The notes below the pieces were generated by a model, which did not search any database, was not told where the DNA came from, and saw nothing but the letters and a program-made list of their open reading frames with translations. 64,000 nucleotides of DNA. It comes from CAZNXJ01 sp964577115 (lineage in GTDB: Bacteria; Planctomycetota; Planctomycetia; Pirellulales; Pirellulaceae). A program made the position numbers and the translations under genes. The first letter of the stretch is position 1, and every line of letters begins with the position of its first letter. Location of the stretch: NCBI GenBank assembly GCA_964577115.1, contig CAZNXJ010000004.1, positions 62,001 through 126,000 on the forward strand. The letters run 5' to 3'. Positions 44,624 to 52,624 of the stretch are shown here, piece by piece.

Positions 44624-45502
44624 ATGGCACAGCGGCAGCAACAACTCCGAGCTATCCTCGTTCTCATCCTGACGCTCACGCTCACCGCGACACTCAGCTG
44701 GGCACAGGAGCCGAACGCTTCCAACGTCAAGAAATTCTGCCGATTCCGCGTGGCGGGCCGAACCAGCTACGGACTGGTGGAAGGCGACAAAGTGCGTGCG
44801 ATTTCGGCGGCGCCTTGGCGTGACTGGCAAACAACCGACCAGACCTATGCGCTCAGCGACGTCGAGCTGCTCGTGCCGACGCGCCCTACGCAGGTGCTCG
44901 CACTCGCCGGCAACTACAAGAGCCATCTCAACAGCGAGGACATTCCGCCGAAACTGCGAATTCCGCAGCCGTTCTTTAAGAGCCCGTCGAGCCTTTTGCG
45001 GCACGAGGGCGAGATCGTGCTGCCGAAGGACGCGGGTCCCACGCACTTCGAGGCAGAACTGGTCATCGTGATCGGCCGGCGAGCGAAAAATGTTTCCAAG
45101 GACCAAGCGCTGAGCTATGTCCTCGGCGTGACCTGCGGCAACGACATCAGCGAGCGTTACTGGCAGAACGATCCTGAGAATAAAGACGTCCAGTGGTGGC
45201 GTGCCAAGGGATCCGACACGTTTGGCCCCTGCGGTCCGTTCATCGTTTCCGGCATCAACTACGACGACCTAAAGCTCACGCTCCGCCAAAACGGCGAGGT
45301 GAAGCAAGAAGAACGGACGAGCTACATGATCCACGATGTAGCGAGCACCGTCAGCTTCATCAGTCAGTACGTGACGCTCCGTCCGGGCGACCTGATCTTC
45401 ACCGGGACGCCGGGCACGACGCACGAAATCCAACCTGGCGACGTGCTCGAAGTCGAACTCGAGGGCGTCGGTGTTTTGCGGAACACGGTCGTCCGGGAAT
45501 AG
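44624..45502 (+). CDS. Fumarylacetoacetate hydrolase-family protein with a signal peptide
   Basis: A 292-residue member of the FAH family. The catalytic fold is complete: VLALAGNYKSHL, the metal-binding HFEAELVIVIGR segment, LGVTCGNDISERYWQ, AKGSDTFGPCGPFI and the IFTGTPGTTHEIQPGD tail. Unlike cytosolic FAH enzymes it begins with a hydrophobic leader (LVLILTLTLTATLSWA, cut near residue 27), so the protein is predicted to be exported. FAH enzymes cleave C-C bonds of 2-oxo or 1,3-dicarbonyl acids or isomerise 2-oxo-diacids; the substrate is unknown. It is convergent with the DUF1501 gene. Confidence 0.88.
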   Translation: MAQRQQQLRAILVLILTLTLTATLSWAQEPNASNVKKFCRFRVAGRTSYGLVEGDKVRAISAAPWRDWQTTDQTYALSDVELLVPTRPTQVLALAGNYKSHLNSEDIPPKLRIPQPFFKSPSSLLRHEGEIVLPKDAGPTHFEAELVIVIGRRAKNVSKDQALSYVLGVTCGNDISERYWQNDPENKDVQWWRAKGSDTFGPCGPFIVSGINYDDLKLTLRQNGEVKQEERTSYMIHDVASTVSFISQYVTLRPGDLIFTGTPGTTHEIQPGDVLEVELEGVGVLRNTVVRE

Positions 45503-45548
45503 CCGGATCCCTTGGACAACGACCGCCGGCGACGTCTCAGACAGCCGC

Positions 45549-47006
45549 TTAGGCGAGGATGTCCTTGACGACGCGAGCGGGCCGGCCGTCGGTAATCCGG
45601 TGCTCGCGTCCGCTGGCCGGAAAGATCAACTTCTCGTGGTCGATGCCCAACTGATGCAGGATCGTGGCCTGGAAATCGTTGGGCGTCACCACGTTCGTGA
45701 CCGCGCGATGGCCGACCTCGTCCGTTTCACCATACGCCATTCCGCCGCGGAAGCCGCCGCCCGCCAGCCAAATGCTGAATCCCTGGCCGTTGTGGTCGCG
45801 CCCCGCGCTGTCGTTCAGTTCGCCTTCCGACACCGGGAGCCGCCCGATCTCGCCGCCCCAGTGGACGATCGTCGAATCGAGCAGCCCACGCTGCTTCAGA
45901 TCTTTCACGAGCGCCGCGACGGGTTTGTCCGTGCGCTCGCAGATGGCCGGTAGCGTCGTCTTGATGCTGCTGTGGTTATCCCAAGGCTGACCGCCGAGGA
46001 ACAACTGCACGAAGCGCACCCCGCGCTCGACGAGCCGCCGAGCGATCAGGCAGCGCGTCCCGTAATCGCGCGTCTTTGGATCATCGAGACCATACATCCG
46101 GTGCGTGGCCTCGGTCTCGCCCGAGATATCGAGCGCTTCCTTCGCGGCGATTTGCATCGCCGCAGCCAGCTCGTAGCTGGCAATCCGCGCTTCGAGATCG
46201 GGTTCGCCCGGATGCAGCGCCAAATGGCGCTGGTTGAGCTGCTCGAGCAACGACAGGTTCTGCTGCTGGAGCGAACCGGCCAGGTCGCTGGGCGGATCGA
46301 GGTTCAAAATGCGCGGCTCCTTCGGGCGCAGCACCGTGCCCTGGAACAGCGGCGGCATGAAGCCATGCGACCAGTTATGCACGCCGTCGACCGGATGACC
46401 GCCCGGATCCGACAGCACCATGTAGGCCGGCAATTCCTGGTTTTCCGAACCGAGTGCATAGGTGATCCACGAGCCCAGTGTCGGCCGGCCGGTGACGGCG
46501 GGGATACCGCCATGAAAATAGCGGATCGAAACTTCGTGGCCGTTAAAGCCCGTGTGCATCGACCGAATGATGCACACGTCGTCAACAATTTCGCCAAGAT
46601 GGGGCAGCAGTTCGGAAATCTCCGTGCCGCACTGCCCGCGCGGCGCGAACTTCCACGGGCTGCCAAATAACTTCTTGCTCGCGCGATTCACGAAGCTGAA
46701 CTGCACTTCGCCCGAGTACTCGACCCCGTGATGCTTCGTCAATTCGGGCTTGGGATCCATCAAGTCCATATGCGACGGACCACCGTGCATGAACAGCGAA
46801 ATCATCGCCTTGGCGCGCGGCTCGAAATGCGGCGGGCGAGGCTTCAGGTCCTGGGGCACTTCGTGATTCACAGCGGCCGGCGCCCCGAGCACGCGGTCCT
46901 GATTCAGGAGCCAAGCGAGTGCGATACTCCCCATGCCGAACGCGCTGCGTTCGAGAAAAACACGCCGCGAATGCGTTAACGAGGTTTCCGGTACGCTACG
47001 TTGCAT
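45549..47006 (-). CDS. DUF1501 protein with Tat signal
   Basis: A 485-residue protein of the DUF1501 family, which has an alkaline-phosphatase/sulfatase-like fold. A twin-arginine signal (SRRVFLE) is followed by a hydrophobic stretch. Family landmarks are MISLFMHGGPSHMDLMDPKP, RSMHTGFNGHE, AYMVLSDPGGHP, VQLFLGGQPWDNH, the HWGGEIGRLPVSE metal-site segment and GRDHNGQGFSIWLAGGGFRGG. The function is unknown. In planctomycetes these genes are paired with PSCyt1/DUF1549/DUF1553 genes, as here, where that gene is the next upstream on the same strand. ATG 47006 is chosen for the Tat signal. Confidence 0.92.
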   Translation of the reverse strand: MQRSVPETSLTHSRRVFLERSAFGMGSIALAWLLNQDRVLGAPAAVNHEVPQDLKPRPPHFEPRAKAMISLFMHGGPSHMDLMDPKPELTKHHGVEYSGEVQFSFVNRASKKLFGSPWKFAPRGQCGTEISELLPHLGEIVDDVCIIRSMHTGFNGHEVSIRYFHGGIPAVTGRPTLGSWITYALGSENQELPAYMVLSDPGGHPVDGVHNWSHGFMPPLFQGTVLRPKEPRILNLDPPSDLAGSLQQQNLSLLEQLNQRHLALHPGEPDLEARIASYELAAAMQIAAKEALDISGETEATHRMYGLDDPKTRDYGTRCLIARRLVERGVRFVQLFLGGQPWDNHSSIKTTLPAICERTDKPVAALVKDLKQRGLLDSTIVHWGGEIGRLPVSEGELNDSAGRDHNGQGFSIWLAGGGFRGGMAYGETDEVGHRAVTNVVTPNDFQATILHQLGIDHEKLIFPASGREHRITDGRPARVVKDILA

Positions 47007-47157
47007 GGCCTGGTCCGTCCGATCAAAGGGTCTTCGGGGGATCGCGTCGTTGTTACTTATCGTCGCGAACAACGCGGTTACTTTGTTACTGCGAAAAATT
47101 CGGGGTCCGGTAAAGTGCGACGCTCACCGCCACCGCCGCACCCCAAACGGGCTAGCA

Positions 47158-47183
47158 CCCGGCGAACTCGGAGACTCGCCGGG
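47158..47183 (-). terminator. Hairpin between the PSCyt1/DUF1553 and DUF1501 genes
   Basis: CCCGGCGA (47158-47165) and TCGCCGGG (47176-47183) make a perfect 8-base stem with a 10-base loop, about 33 bases after the stop codon at 47216. No T-run follows on the minus strand. It may terminate, or stabilise the message between the two genes. Confidence 0.4.
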
Positions 47184-47215
47184 CGATTCTCCATAACAAT
47201 CGATGAAAAAACAAA

Positions 47216-50200
47216 CTAGTCCACGTACAGGAATTCATTGCTGCTGAGCAGCGTCTGACAGACATTCGTCATCACGCGGCGCTGCGGGTTGTCCATGCCG
47301 GAGGCGCTCATTTCTCGCAGCTGCTGCTCACAAAATGCCAGCGTCAGCTCAAGTTCCTCGGGCGTGATATCGCGCTGGTAGGCAACATGCCACGCGTACG
47401 CCAGCTGTTCGGCGAGGCTCGCCGCCGGCGGCCCGTGGAAATCCGACTTGGAATGCCACGTCTGCACCTCGCCGGCCGCTCCGGTCAGGCGCAGTTCGAC
47501 CTGCCAGTGAAACGAATCGCTGGTCACGTCGCCCTGGCAATCAATGACCAGATCGATCGTGTCACCGGCGGCGACTTCAACGTCGGCTACCGCCGTTTCC
47601 AGCTCGCCATTGTGCACCATCGTGTCCAGCAGGATCCCACTGCGGCTCGACACGATCCGAGCATGTACGCCGTTTCCGTTTTCCGAGCCGTGAGCTAGCT
47701 TGCCGCTCAAGGCAAGCCGCCCGTCGGCCGGCGCCGTCCAGCGACGGATCGCCGCATGCGCCTCGTCGTTCCCGGCGTGCCCGCCGTCGGCATGCAGCAA
47801 GACCCAGCCCGTCGTCGGATCGGGCAGCGCCGGCCCGCCCTGCCAGGCCGAGCCGGTCCAGTGCGAAAGGGGTGTGAAGGCCGTCACGCGACCACTGGTG
47901 GGATCCACTTGTCCATATCCGTACTGCCAGTCCTCGGTGCGCGGGCGCACCCGGTTCGCCCAGGCGCCCGTCAGCTCGCTTCGAAAGCCCCGTGGAGTCT
48001 CCGCTTCCACACGCTCGGCAAACCGCTCGGCCTGACGCAGGATGAACTGGCTGTTCATGAGCATCAGCGCCTGCGGCGCGACAGTCGAGCTCGTACGCAG
48101 TTCGCAATTGGTCTCCATCACGGGCGCGTCGAACGCGGTCAGCAGCGATACGGGTTTGCTGCGTCGGGCTTCGAGATAGATGCTGCGCCGGGGCTGGTCG
48201 TCGGGAGCATTGACCTGTCCAACTTCGTCCTCGCTGACGGCGATGGCGGGACCGAAGAGCGTCCGGTCGAGTACGCCCGTGGCAACGAGAATATGATCGC
48301 GGATGGATTCGGCCTCGAGCCGCCGGACGGGCATCCGCCAGTAGTATCGGTTCTCGCGATCAATCGCGTCCTTGGCCGGATCGCGCAGCGAGCTCTGGCG
48401 ATAGACGGCGGACATCATGATCAACTTGTGCATGCGTTTCAGGCTCCAGCCCTGCTCGACGAGTTCCGTTGCGAGCCAGTCGAGCAGTTCCGGGTGTGTG
48501 GGCTTTTCGCCCAGCATCCCGAAGTCACCCGCCGTCGCCACCAGGCCGCGGCCAAAATGGTGCAGCCAGATGCGATTGGCCAGCGCGCGGCCGACGAGCG
48601 GATGGCGTCCGCTGGTCAGGTAGCGGGCATAAGCCAGACGCCGGCCCGTCGTCGGTAGCTCGGGGTCGTCGAGCGGAATTTCGAGCCGCTGCCCTTCCGG
48701 TGCGGTGATCGTCAATCCACCCGGAGTCACTTCCTTGGTCGGCTGGCGATGGTCGCCGCGATGGAAGACGAACGTGGTTGGTACCTGCCCGGGAATCTCG
48801 GTCAGCACGCTAATGAAGTCCTCGGGCGGCTTCTTCGCACGCACGGCCGCAATGCGTTCGTCGTACTTCTTCAGCTCGTCAGCCGCGGCCTGGTTGTATT
48901 GGTACAGCACACCGGGCGTGATGTTCACACTGGGATTCGACTCCAGGAGCTTCTTCTGTTCCGGCGTCCGCTTCCTGGCCGGCGTGTTGTACGCGTCGCG
49001 CAGGGCGTCCCGCTGGTCCTCGGGATACTTCTCGAGTTCCTTTTCGAGTGCCGCGGCGATGAACTCGGCTTGCTTCTCTGCGCGCTCGGCGGCAATCACC
49101 GCCACTTCCTTTTCAATTTCCGCCGCCTGCGCCCGCTCTTCGTCGGTGTAGAGCGAGATCAAACGCTGCGCCGGCGTGCGCCATTGCTTCCAATCGAGCG
49201 CCGGCTCGAAGATCGCTCGCAAACGGAAATAGTCTTCGTGCGAGATCGGATCGTAACGGTGGTCGTGGCACTGAGCGCAGTGGACCGAGAGACCGAGCAG
49301 CGAGGTGCCGACGATCTTCAGCGTATCGGCGATGACCTGGTTCTTGGCCAGTTCGAGATCGGGAGCTCCGCTGCCCGTGCCGTCCGCTGCCATACGCAGA
49401 AAGCCGGTGGCCACAAGCTTCTCGATTTGCTCCGGCGAAAGATTCGCGTAGGGCTGCGGAACGAGCTCGTCACCAGCGAGCTGTTCAATGATGAATTGGT
49501 TGAGCGGTTTGTCTTCGTTCAGCGAGCGGATGACGTAGTCGCGGTACTTGTATGCGAACGGGCGCTTCGCATCGGCGACCGTCGCGCCATCCGAATCGGC
49601 ATAGCCCGCGACGTCGAGCCAGTGTCGCCCCCACCGCTCGCCATAATGCGGCGACTCGAGCAGCCGGTCGAGCATCCGCGAGTAGGCTTCGGGCGAATCG
49701 TCATTCAAAAAAGCTTCCATGTCCTCGGCCGTGGGCGGGAGACCCGTCAGGTCAAACGCCGCGCGGCGAAGGAGCGTCCGCTTGTCCGCTTCCGGCGAGA
49801 AATTCAGGCCGAGCGGTTTCATGGCCGCGAGCAAGAACGCGTCGATCGGCGTATGCACGCGATCGGTCGGATCGGTCGCCGGGACCTCGGGGCGTTCCAG
49901 CGGCTGGAAGGCCCACCATGCACGTTCTTCTTCTGTAATCGGAATGCCCGGAGGCAACTGTTCGGGTTCATCGCGCAGCGTCGGTGCGCCCGCAGCGATC
50001 CAGCGGCGAAGCGTCGCGATTTCGTCAGCACCGAGCTTCTTTTCGCCCGGCGGCATCTCTTGCGCTTCGACGCGTGCGATCAGGAAGCTGGCATCCGGAT
50101 CACCCGGTTCGATCGCCGCACCGCTGTCGCCACCCTTCACGAGGAAGCGGCGGAGACGCAGGTCGAGCCCCCCTTCGATCTCCTCCGTGGCTCCATGGCA

Positions 50201-50356
50201 GTCCATGCAATACGCCTTCAGGATCGGCCGCACATCGCGTTCGAACGAAATACTTTCGTTTGCGTCCGCTTCGGCACGCGCCGCCGGCGCGGCCACGGCC
50301 GGCGCGCCGATAAAGCAGAGTACGACCGCAATCTTTTGGAGCGTGGATTTGTCCAT
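47216..50356 (-). CDS. PSCyt1-PSCyt2(DUF1549)-PSD1(DUF1553) exported protein
   Basis: A protein of about 1046 residues with a signal peptide. An N-terminal PSCyt1 cytochrome domain (CMDCH) is followed by a DUF1549 (PSCyt2) domain with a second heme motif (CAQCHDHRYDPIS), a coiled-coil stretch rich in Glu/Lys, and DUF1553 (PSD1) with HPLVGRALANRIWLHHFGRGLV and the C-terminal NEFLYVD. A beta-rich insert of about 180 residues before the C-terminus is probably carbohydrate binding. The family is a planctomycete hallmark of unknown biochemistry, thought to act on polysaccharides or sugars. ATG 50356 has an AAAAGG site upstream. Confidence 0.93.
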   Translation of the reverse strand: MDKSTLQKIAVVLCFIGAPAVAAPAARAEADANESISFERDVRPILKAYCMDCHGATEEIEGGLDLRLRRFLVKGGDSGAAIEPGDPDASFLIARVEAQEMPPGEKKLGADEIATLRRWIAAGAPTLRDEPEQLPPGIPITEEERAWWAFQPLERPEVPATDPTDRVHTPIDAFLLAAMKPLGLNFSPEADKRTLLRRAAFDLTGLPPTAEDMEAFLNDDSPEAYSRMLDRLLESPHYGERWGRHWLDVAGYADSDGATVADAKRPFAYKYRDYVIRSLNEDKPLNQFIIEQLAGDELVPQPYANLSPEQIEKLVATGFLRMAADGTGSGAPDLELAKNQVIADTLKIVGTSLLGLSVHCAQCHDHRYDPISHEDYFRLRAIFEPALDWKQWRTPAQRLISLYTDEERAQAAEIEKEVAVIAAERAEKQAEFIAAALEKELEKYPEDQRDALRDAYNTPARKRTPEQKKLLESNPSVNITPGVLYQYNQAAADELKKYDERIAAVRAKKPPEDFISVLTEIPGQVPTTFVFHRGDHRQPTKEVTPGGLTITAPEGQRLEIPLDDPELPTTGRRLAYARYLTSGRHPLVGRALANRIWLHHFGRGLVATAGDFGMLGEKPTHPELLDWLATELVEQGWSLKRMHKLIMMSAVYRQSSLRDPAKDAIDRENRYYWRMPVRRLEAESIRDHILVATGVLDRTLFGPAIAVSEDEVGQVNAPDDQPRRSIYLEARRSKPVSLLTAFDAPVMETNCELRTSSTVAPQALMLMNSQFILRQAERFAERVEAETPRGFRSELTGAWANRVRPRTEDWQYGYGQVDPTSGRVTAFTPLSHWTGSAWQGGPALPDPTTGWVLLHADGGHAGNDEAHAAIRRWTAPADGRLALSGKLAHGSENGNGVHARIVSSRSGILLDTMVHNGELETAVADVEVAAGDTIDLVIDCQGDVTSDSFHWQVELRLTGAAGEVQTWHSKSDFHGPPAASLAEQLAYAWHVAYQRDITPEELELTLAFCEQQLREMSASGMDNPQRRVMTNVCQTLLSSNEFLYVD

Positions 50357-50534
50357 CAGCAAAGCCTTTTCTGCATGGCTCGCCCAGGCATAGGACATGG
50401 CGTGGCAGCACAATCGCGATGACAGCGTTGCGTCAGCCAAGCCAGTTCGTCCGGGCCCTTCGGTAGGCAATGATTGGTGGGAGGTCCTCGTGACCTGATA
50501 GGCAGGCTTCACGCATTTTCGGCGAATTTGTTCC

Positions 50535-50550
50535 AAGTTGCAAGCAACTT
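50535..50550. promoter_or_regulatory. 16-base palindrome, possible operator
   Basis: AAGTTGC-AA-GCAACTT is a perfect inverted repeat of 7-base half-sites with a 2-base spacer. It lies 12 bases before the TTGCCC of the promoter candidate, where a regulator of either divergent gene could bind. Confidence 0.45.
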
Positions 50551-50561
50551 CAACCAAACCG

Positions 50562-50591
50562 TTGCCCCGCACCGCTCGCGAAGGGTAAGAT
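50562..50591 (+). promoter_or_regulatory. Possible promoter of the DUF1559 gene
   Basis: TTGCCC (50562-50567), 18 bases, TAAGAT (50586-50591), about 145 bases before ATG 50738. Confidence 0.35.
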
Positions 50592-50737
50592 CATAAGGCT
50601 GCGGTTCGTCGCCGTTCCATCATATCGTAGGTCCCGATCATCGCCCTAATGCGCACCGCGACAGGCCGCTAGCCCCTGGACGAGACGATTTCTGCCAGGG
50701 CTCTTCCACGCTTGTTCATGTCTCAGGAGTCAGTGCG

Positions 50738-51763
50738 ATGTACAGGCCGTCGTCGGTACCGGTTGCGGTATCGCATCGAGTCCGGAAGCCGGGCTTCACG
50801 CTGATCGAACTTCTCGTGGTGATCGCCATCATCGGGATCCTAGTCTCTCTCCTCCTGCCCGCTGTCCAGGCGGCCCGTGAAGCCGCTCGGCGCATGCAGT
50901 GCAGCAGCAATCTGCGGCAGCTCGGCATCGCCTTCCACAACTACCACGACGCGCATCGCGCCTTTCCGATCAGCTACTTCGTCGATAACCCTCCGCTGAA
51001 CATTCAGAGTTACGGCGTCATGCTGCTTCCCTATGTCGAGCAGCAGGCTCTGTGGGATCAATTCAACACGCGCTTTCCTGCGGCGAATGAAGCAGGGCCT
51101 GTCGGGCAGAGCAACGTTGCGATCATTTCCAAGCCACTCGACATCTTTATCTGCCCTTCGGCGCCGGGCGGACGTGATCGCGTCTATGACGGGATGATCC
51201 CCGCCGGGGCCGTGGCCGGCCTGCCGCAGCTTACGTGGCGCGCCGCGCCTTCCGATTACTGCGTCACGACCGGCGTCCGCGGGGTGTTCGCCCACCTGGC
51301 CTACCGCGGCGACCCCGGCGGCGAGCTGCATGGGGCGCTTCAGCCGCATATCGTCGGCAGCGCGAAACCGCAATCGGACATGGCATCCATGACGGACGGT
51401 TCCAGCAACACGTTCCTGCTCGGCGAACGCTATGGCGGCAGCACGATCTATAGTCGCCGCAATATCTCGACCATCGTTCCGGACCCCTACCCCGCTATGA
51501 ATGGCGGCGGCTGGGGTGACGCGCTCAATGGCGAACATTGGTTGGCCGGCACGCTGAACAGCGGCCTCACCTGGCCCCCCCAAGAAGGCCCCTGCGGCAT
51601 CAACTGCACGAACCTGCGCGGCTATGGATTCTATTCCATGCACGCCGGCGGCTGTCACTTCCTGATGGGCGACGCGTCCGTTCAGTTCATCAATGCGAAC
51701 GTCGACCAACTCGTGATCGCGATCGGTATCACGGCGAAAAAGGGCGACAAGCTTCGCCCCTGA
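50738..51763 (+). CDS. DUF1559 pseudopilin-like protein
   Basis: A 341-residue protein of the DUF1559 family with a type IV pilin-like N-terminus. The prepilin motif G19-FTLIE places Glu at +5 after the cut (F20 to E24), followed by the hydrophobic helix VVIAIIGILVSLLLPAVQAAREAARR. NLRQLGIAFHNYHDAHRAFP begins the conserved DUF1559 part. A late GGCHFLMGDASVQFIN segment is the usual C-terminal block. These proteins exist in many copies in planctomycetes and may form surface fibres; function is unknown. A GGAG-type site precedes ATG 50738. Confidence 0.93.
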   Translation: MYRPSSVPVAVSHRVRKPGFTLIELLVVIAIIGILVSLLLPAVQAAREAARRMQCSSNLRQLGIAFHNYHDAHRAFPISYFVDNPPLNIQSYGVMLLPYVEQQALWDQFNTRFPAANEAGPVGQSNVAIISKPLDIFICPSAPGGRDRVYDGMIPAGAVAGLPQLTWRAAPSDYCVTTGVRGVFAHLAYRGDPGGELHGALQPHIVGSAKPQSDMASMTDGSSNTFLLGERYGGSTIYSRRNISTIVPDPYPAMNGGGWGDALNGEHWLAGTLNSGLTWPPQEGPCGINCTNLRGYGFYSMHAGGCHFLMGDASVQFINANVDQLVIAIGITAKKGDKLRP

Positions 51764-51870
51764 CATCCCTGCCACGGTCAACCCATCGCTTCACGTTGGT
51801 CGCGCGGTGGGCACGGGGCGGGGCCACCGAGCGACCTTTGGGCTGGCCGCAGCCGGCATGGGCAGAGCCG

Positions 51871-51895
51871 CCGAGTTCAATTTATGGGAGCTCGG
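51871..51895 (+). terminator. Hairpin after the DUF1559 gene
   Basis: CCGAGTTC (51871-51878) and GAGCTCGG (51888-51895) form an 8-base stem with one G-U pair and a 9-base loop. No T-run follows, so termination is uncertain. Confidence 0.25.
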
Positions 51896-52000
51896 AGACG
51901 ACAGATTATCGTTGGACCCAACTTACGAAGGTCCGCTACATCGCCCCGTCGCGAGATCAATGCGAGCGTCATTCAACGTCTCTTGTCGAGGATCATGGCC

Positions 52001-52450
52001 ATGCATTTTTTCTTGGGCAGCCATCGAGCTCAGCTCGGTTGGATCTTGCTCCTGGGGCTCATCATCGGATGTGGCGACGACGAACCGCCGCGCAAAACAA
52101 CCTATCCCGTCACGGGCACCGTGTTCGTCGACGGCCAGCCAGCCGCCAACCTGTCCGTCAAACTGTACAGCGTCAACGGCATGGATGAGGACGATCCGAC
52201 GTTTTCCACGGCCTTTACCGACCCGAGCGGGGCATTCAGCCTGTCGACATACGAGTCCGGCGACGGTGTCCCCGAAGGCGAATATGTCCTGACGTTCGTG
52301 TGGGGCGAGATCAATCCGCTGAGCTTGGAATACGGCGGACCCGATCGACTCCAAGGCCGCTATCGCGATCCCTCCAGGTCGCAGCATCGCGTGACCGTCC
52401 AAGCCGGGCAGCCGACCGACCTAGGAAAAATCGAACTCACGTCACGCTAA
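52001..52450 (+). CDS. Small lipoprotein with transthyretin-like fold
   Basis: A 149-residue predicted lipoprotein with the lipobox LIIGC at residues 20-24 after an N-terminal helix. The mature part (YPVTGTVFVDGQPAANLSVKLYSV, TAFTDPSGAFSLSTYESGDGVPEGEYVLTFVWGE) is the beta-sandwich pattern of carboxypeptidase-regulatory or transthyretin-like domains. Similar small lipoproteins follow DUF1559 genes in many planctomycete loci. Function is unknown. GAGG at 51988-51991 supports ATG 52001 rather than 51995. Confidence 0.75.
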   Translation: MHFFLGSHRAQLGWILLLGLIIGCGDDEPPRKTTYPVTGTVFVDGQPAANLSVKLYSVNGMDEDDPTFSTAFTDPSGAFSLSTYESGDGVPEGEYVLTFVWGEINPLSLEYGGPDRLQGRYRDPSRSQHRVTVQAGQPTDLGKIELTSR

Positions 52451-52551
52451 CTCGGCTATACAAATCTCCGCCGTTCCATCCCACAAATCGACGGCTCTTA
52501 CCCGGTTCACCGTCACTAAAAAACGGAAAACGTGCGCCTACGATTTCTCGC

Positions 52552-52579
52552 TTGCGTCGGCTCCCCAAGCCACTACAAT
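52552..52579 (+). promoter_or_regulatory. Sigma70-like promoter of the mono-heme gene
   Basis: TTGCGT (52552-52557), 16 bases, TACAAT (52574-52579). The hexamers and spacing are the same as at pgk (27886-27913). A 12-base palindrome begins at its -10. Confidence 0.55.
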
Positions 52580-52607
52580 GAAATCGGATGAAGTTATCCG
52601 GTTTCAT
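52578..52607. promoter_or_regulatory. 30-base palindrome on the transcription start, operator-like
   Basis: ATGAAATCGGAT (52578-52589) and ATCCGGTTTCAT (52596-52607) are inverted repeats with one mismatch, separated by GAAGTT. The element overlaps the last two bases of the -10 hexamer and the expected start point, as a repressor operator would. If transcription starts further upstream it would instead form a leader hairpin just before the ribosome binding site (GAGGGGGAG). Confidence 0.55.
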
Positions 52608-52624
52608 GCCGAGGGGGAGCGACG

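Larger units (their letters stand above)
50357..50737. other. Divergent intergenic region with operator-like palindrome
   Basis: A 381-base gap between the PSCyt1/DUF1553 gene and the DUF1559 gene. It holds the palindrome at 50535-50550 and a promoter candidate at 50562-50591. No gene or structured RNA is supported. Confidence 0.55.

Noticed and set aside
48749..50422. Open frame of 557 codons opposite the PSCyt1/DUF1553 gene
   Set aside because: It is a shadow of the real gene on the minus strand, which has heme motifs, domains and a signal peptide. The shadow has an Arg-rich composition and no motif.
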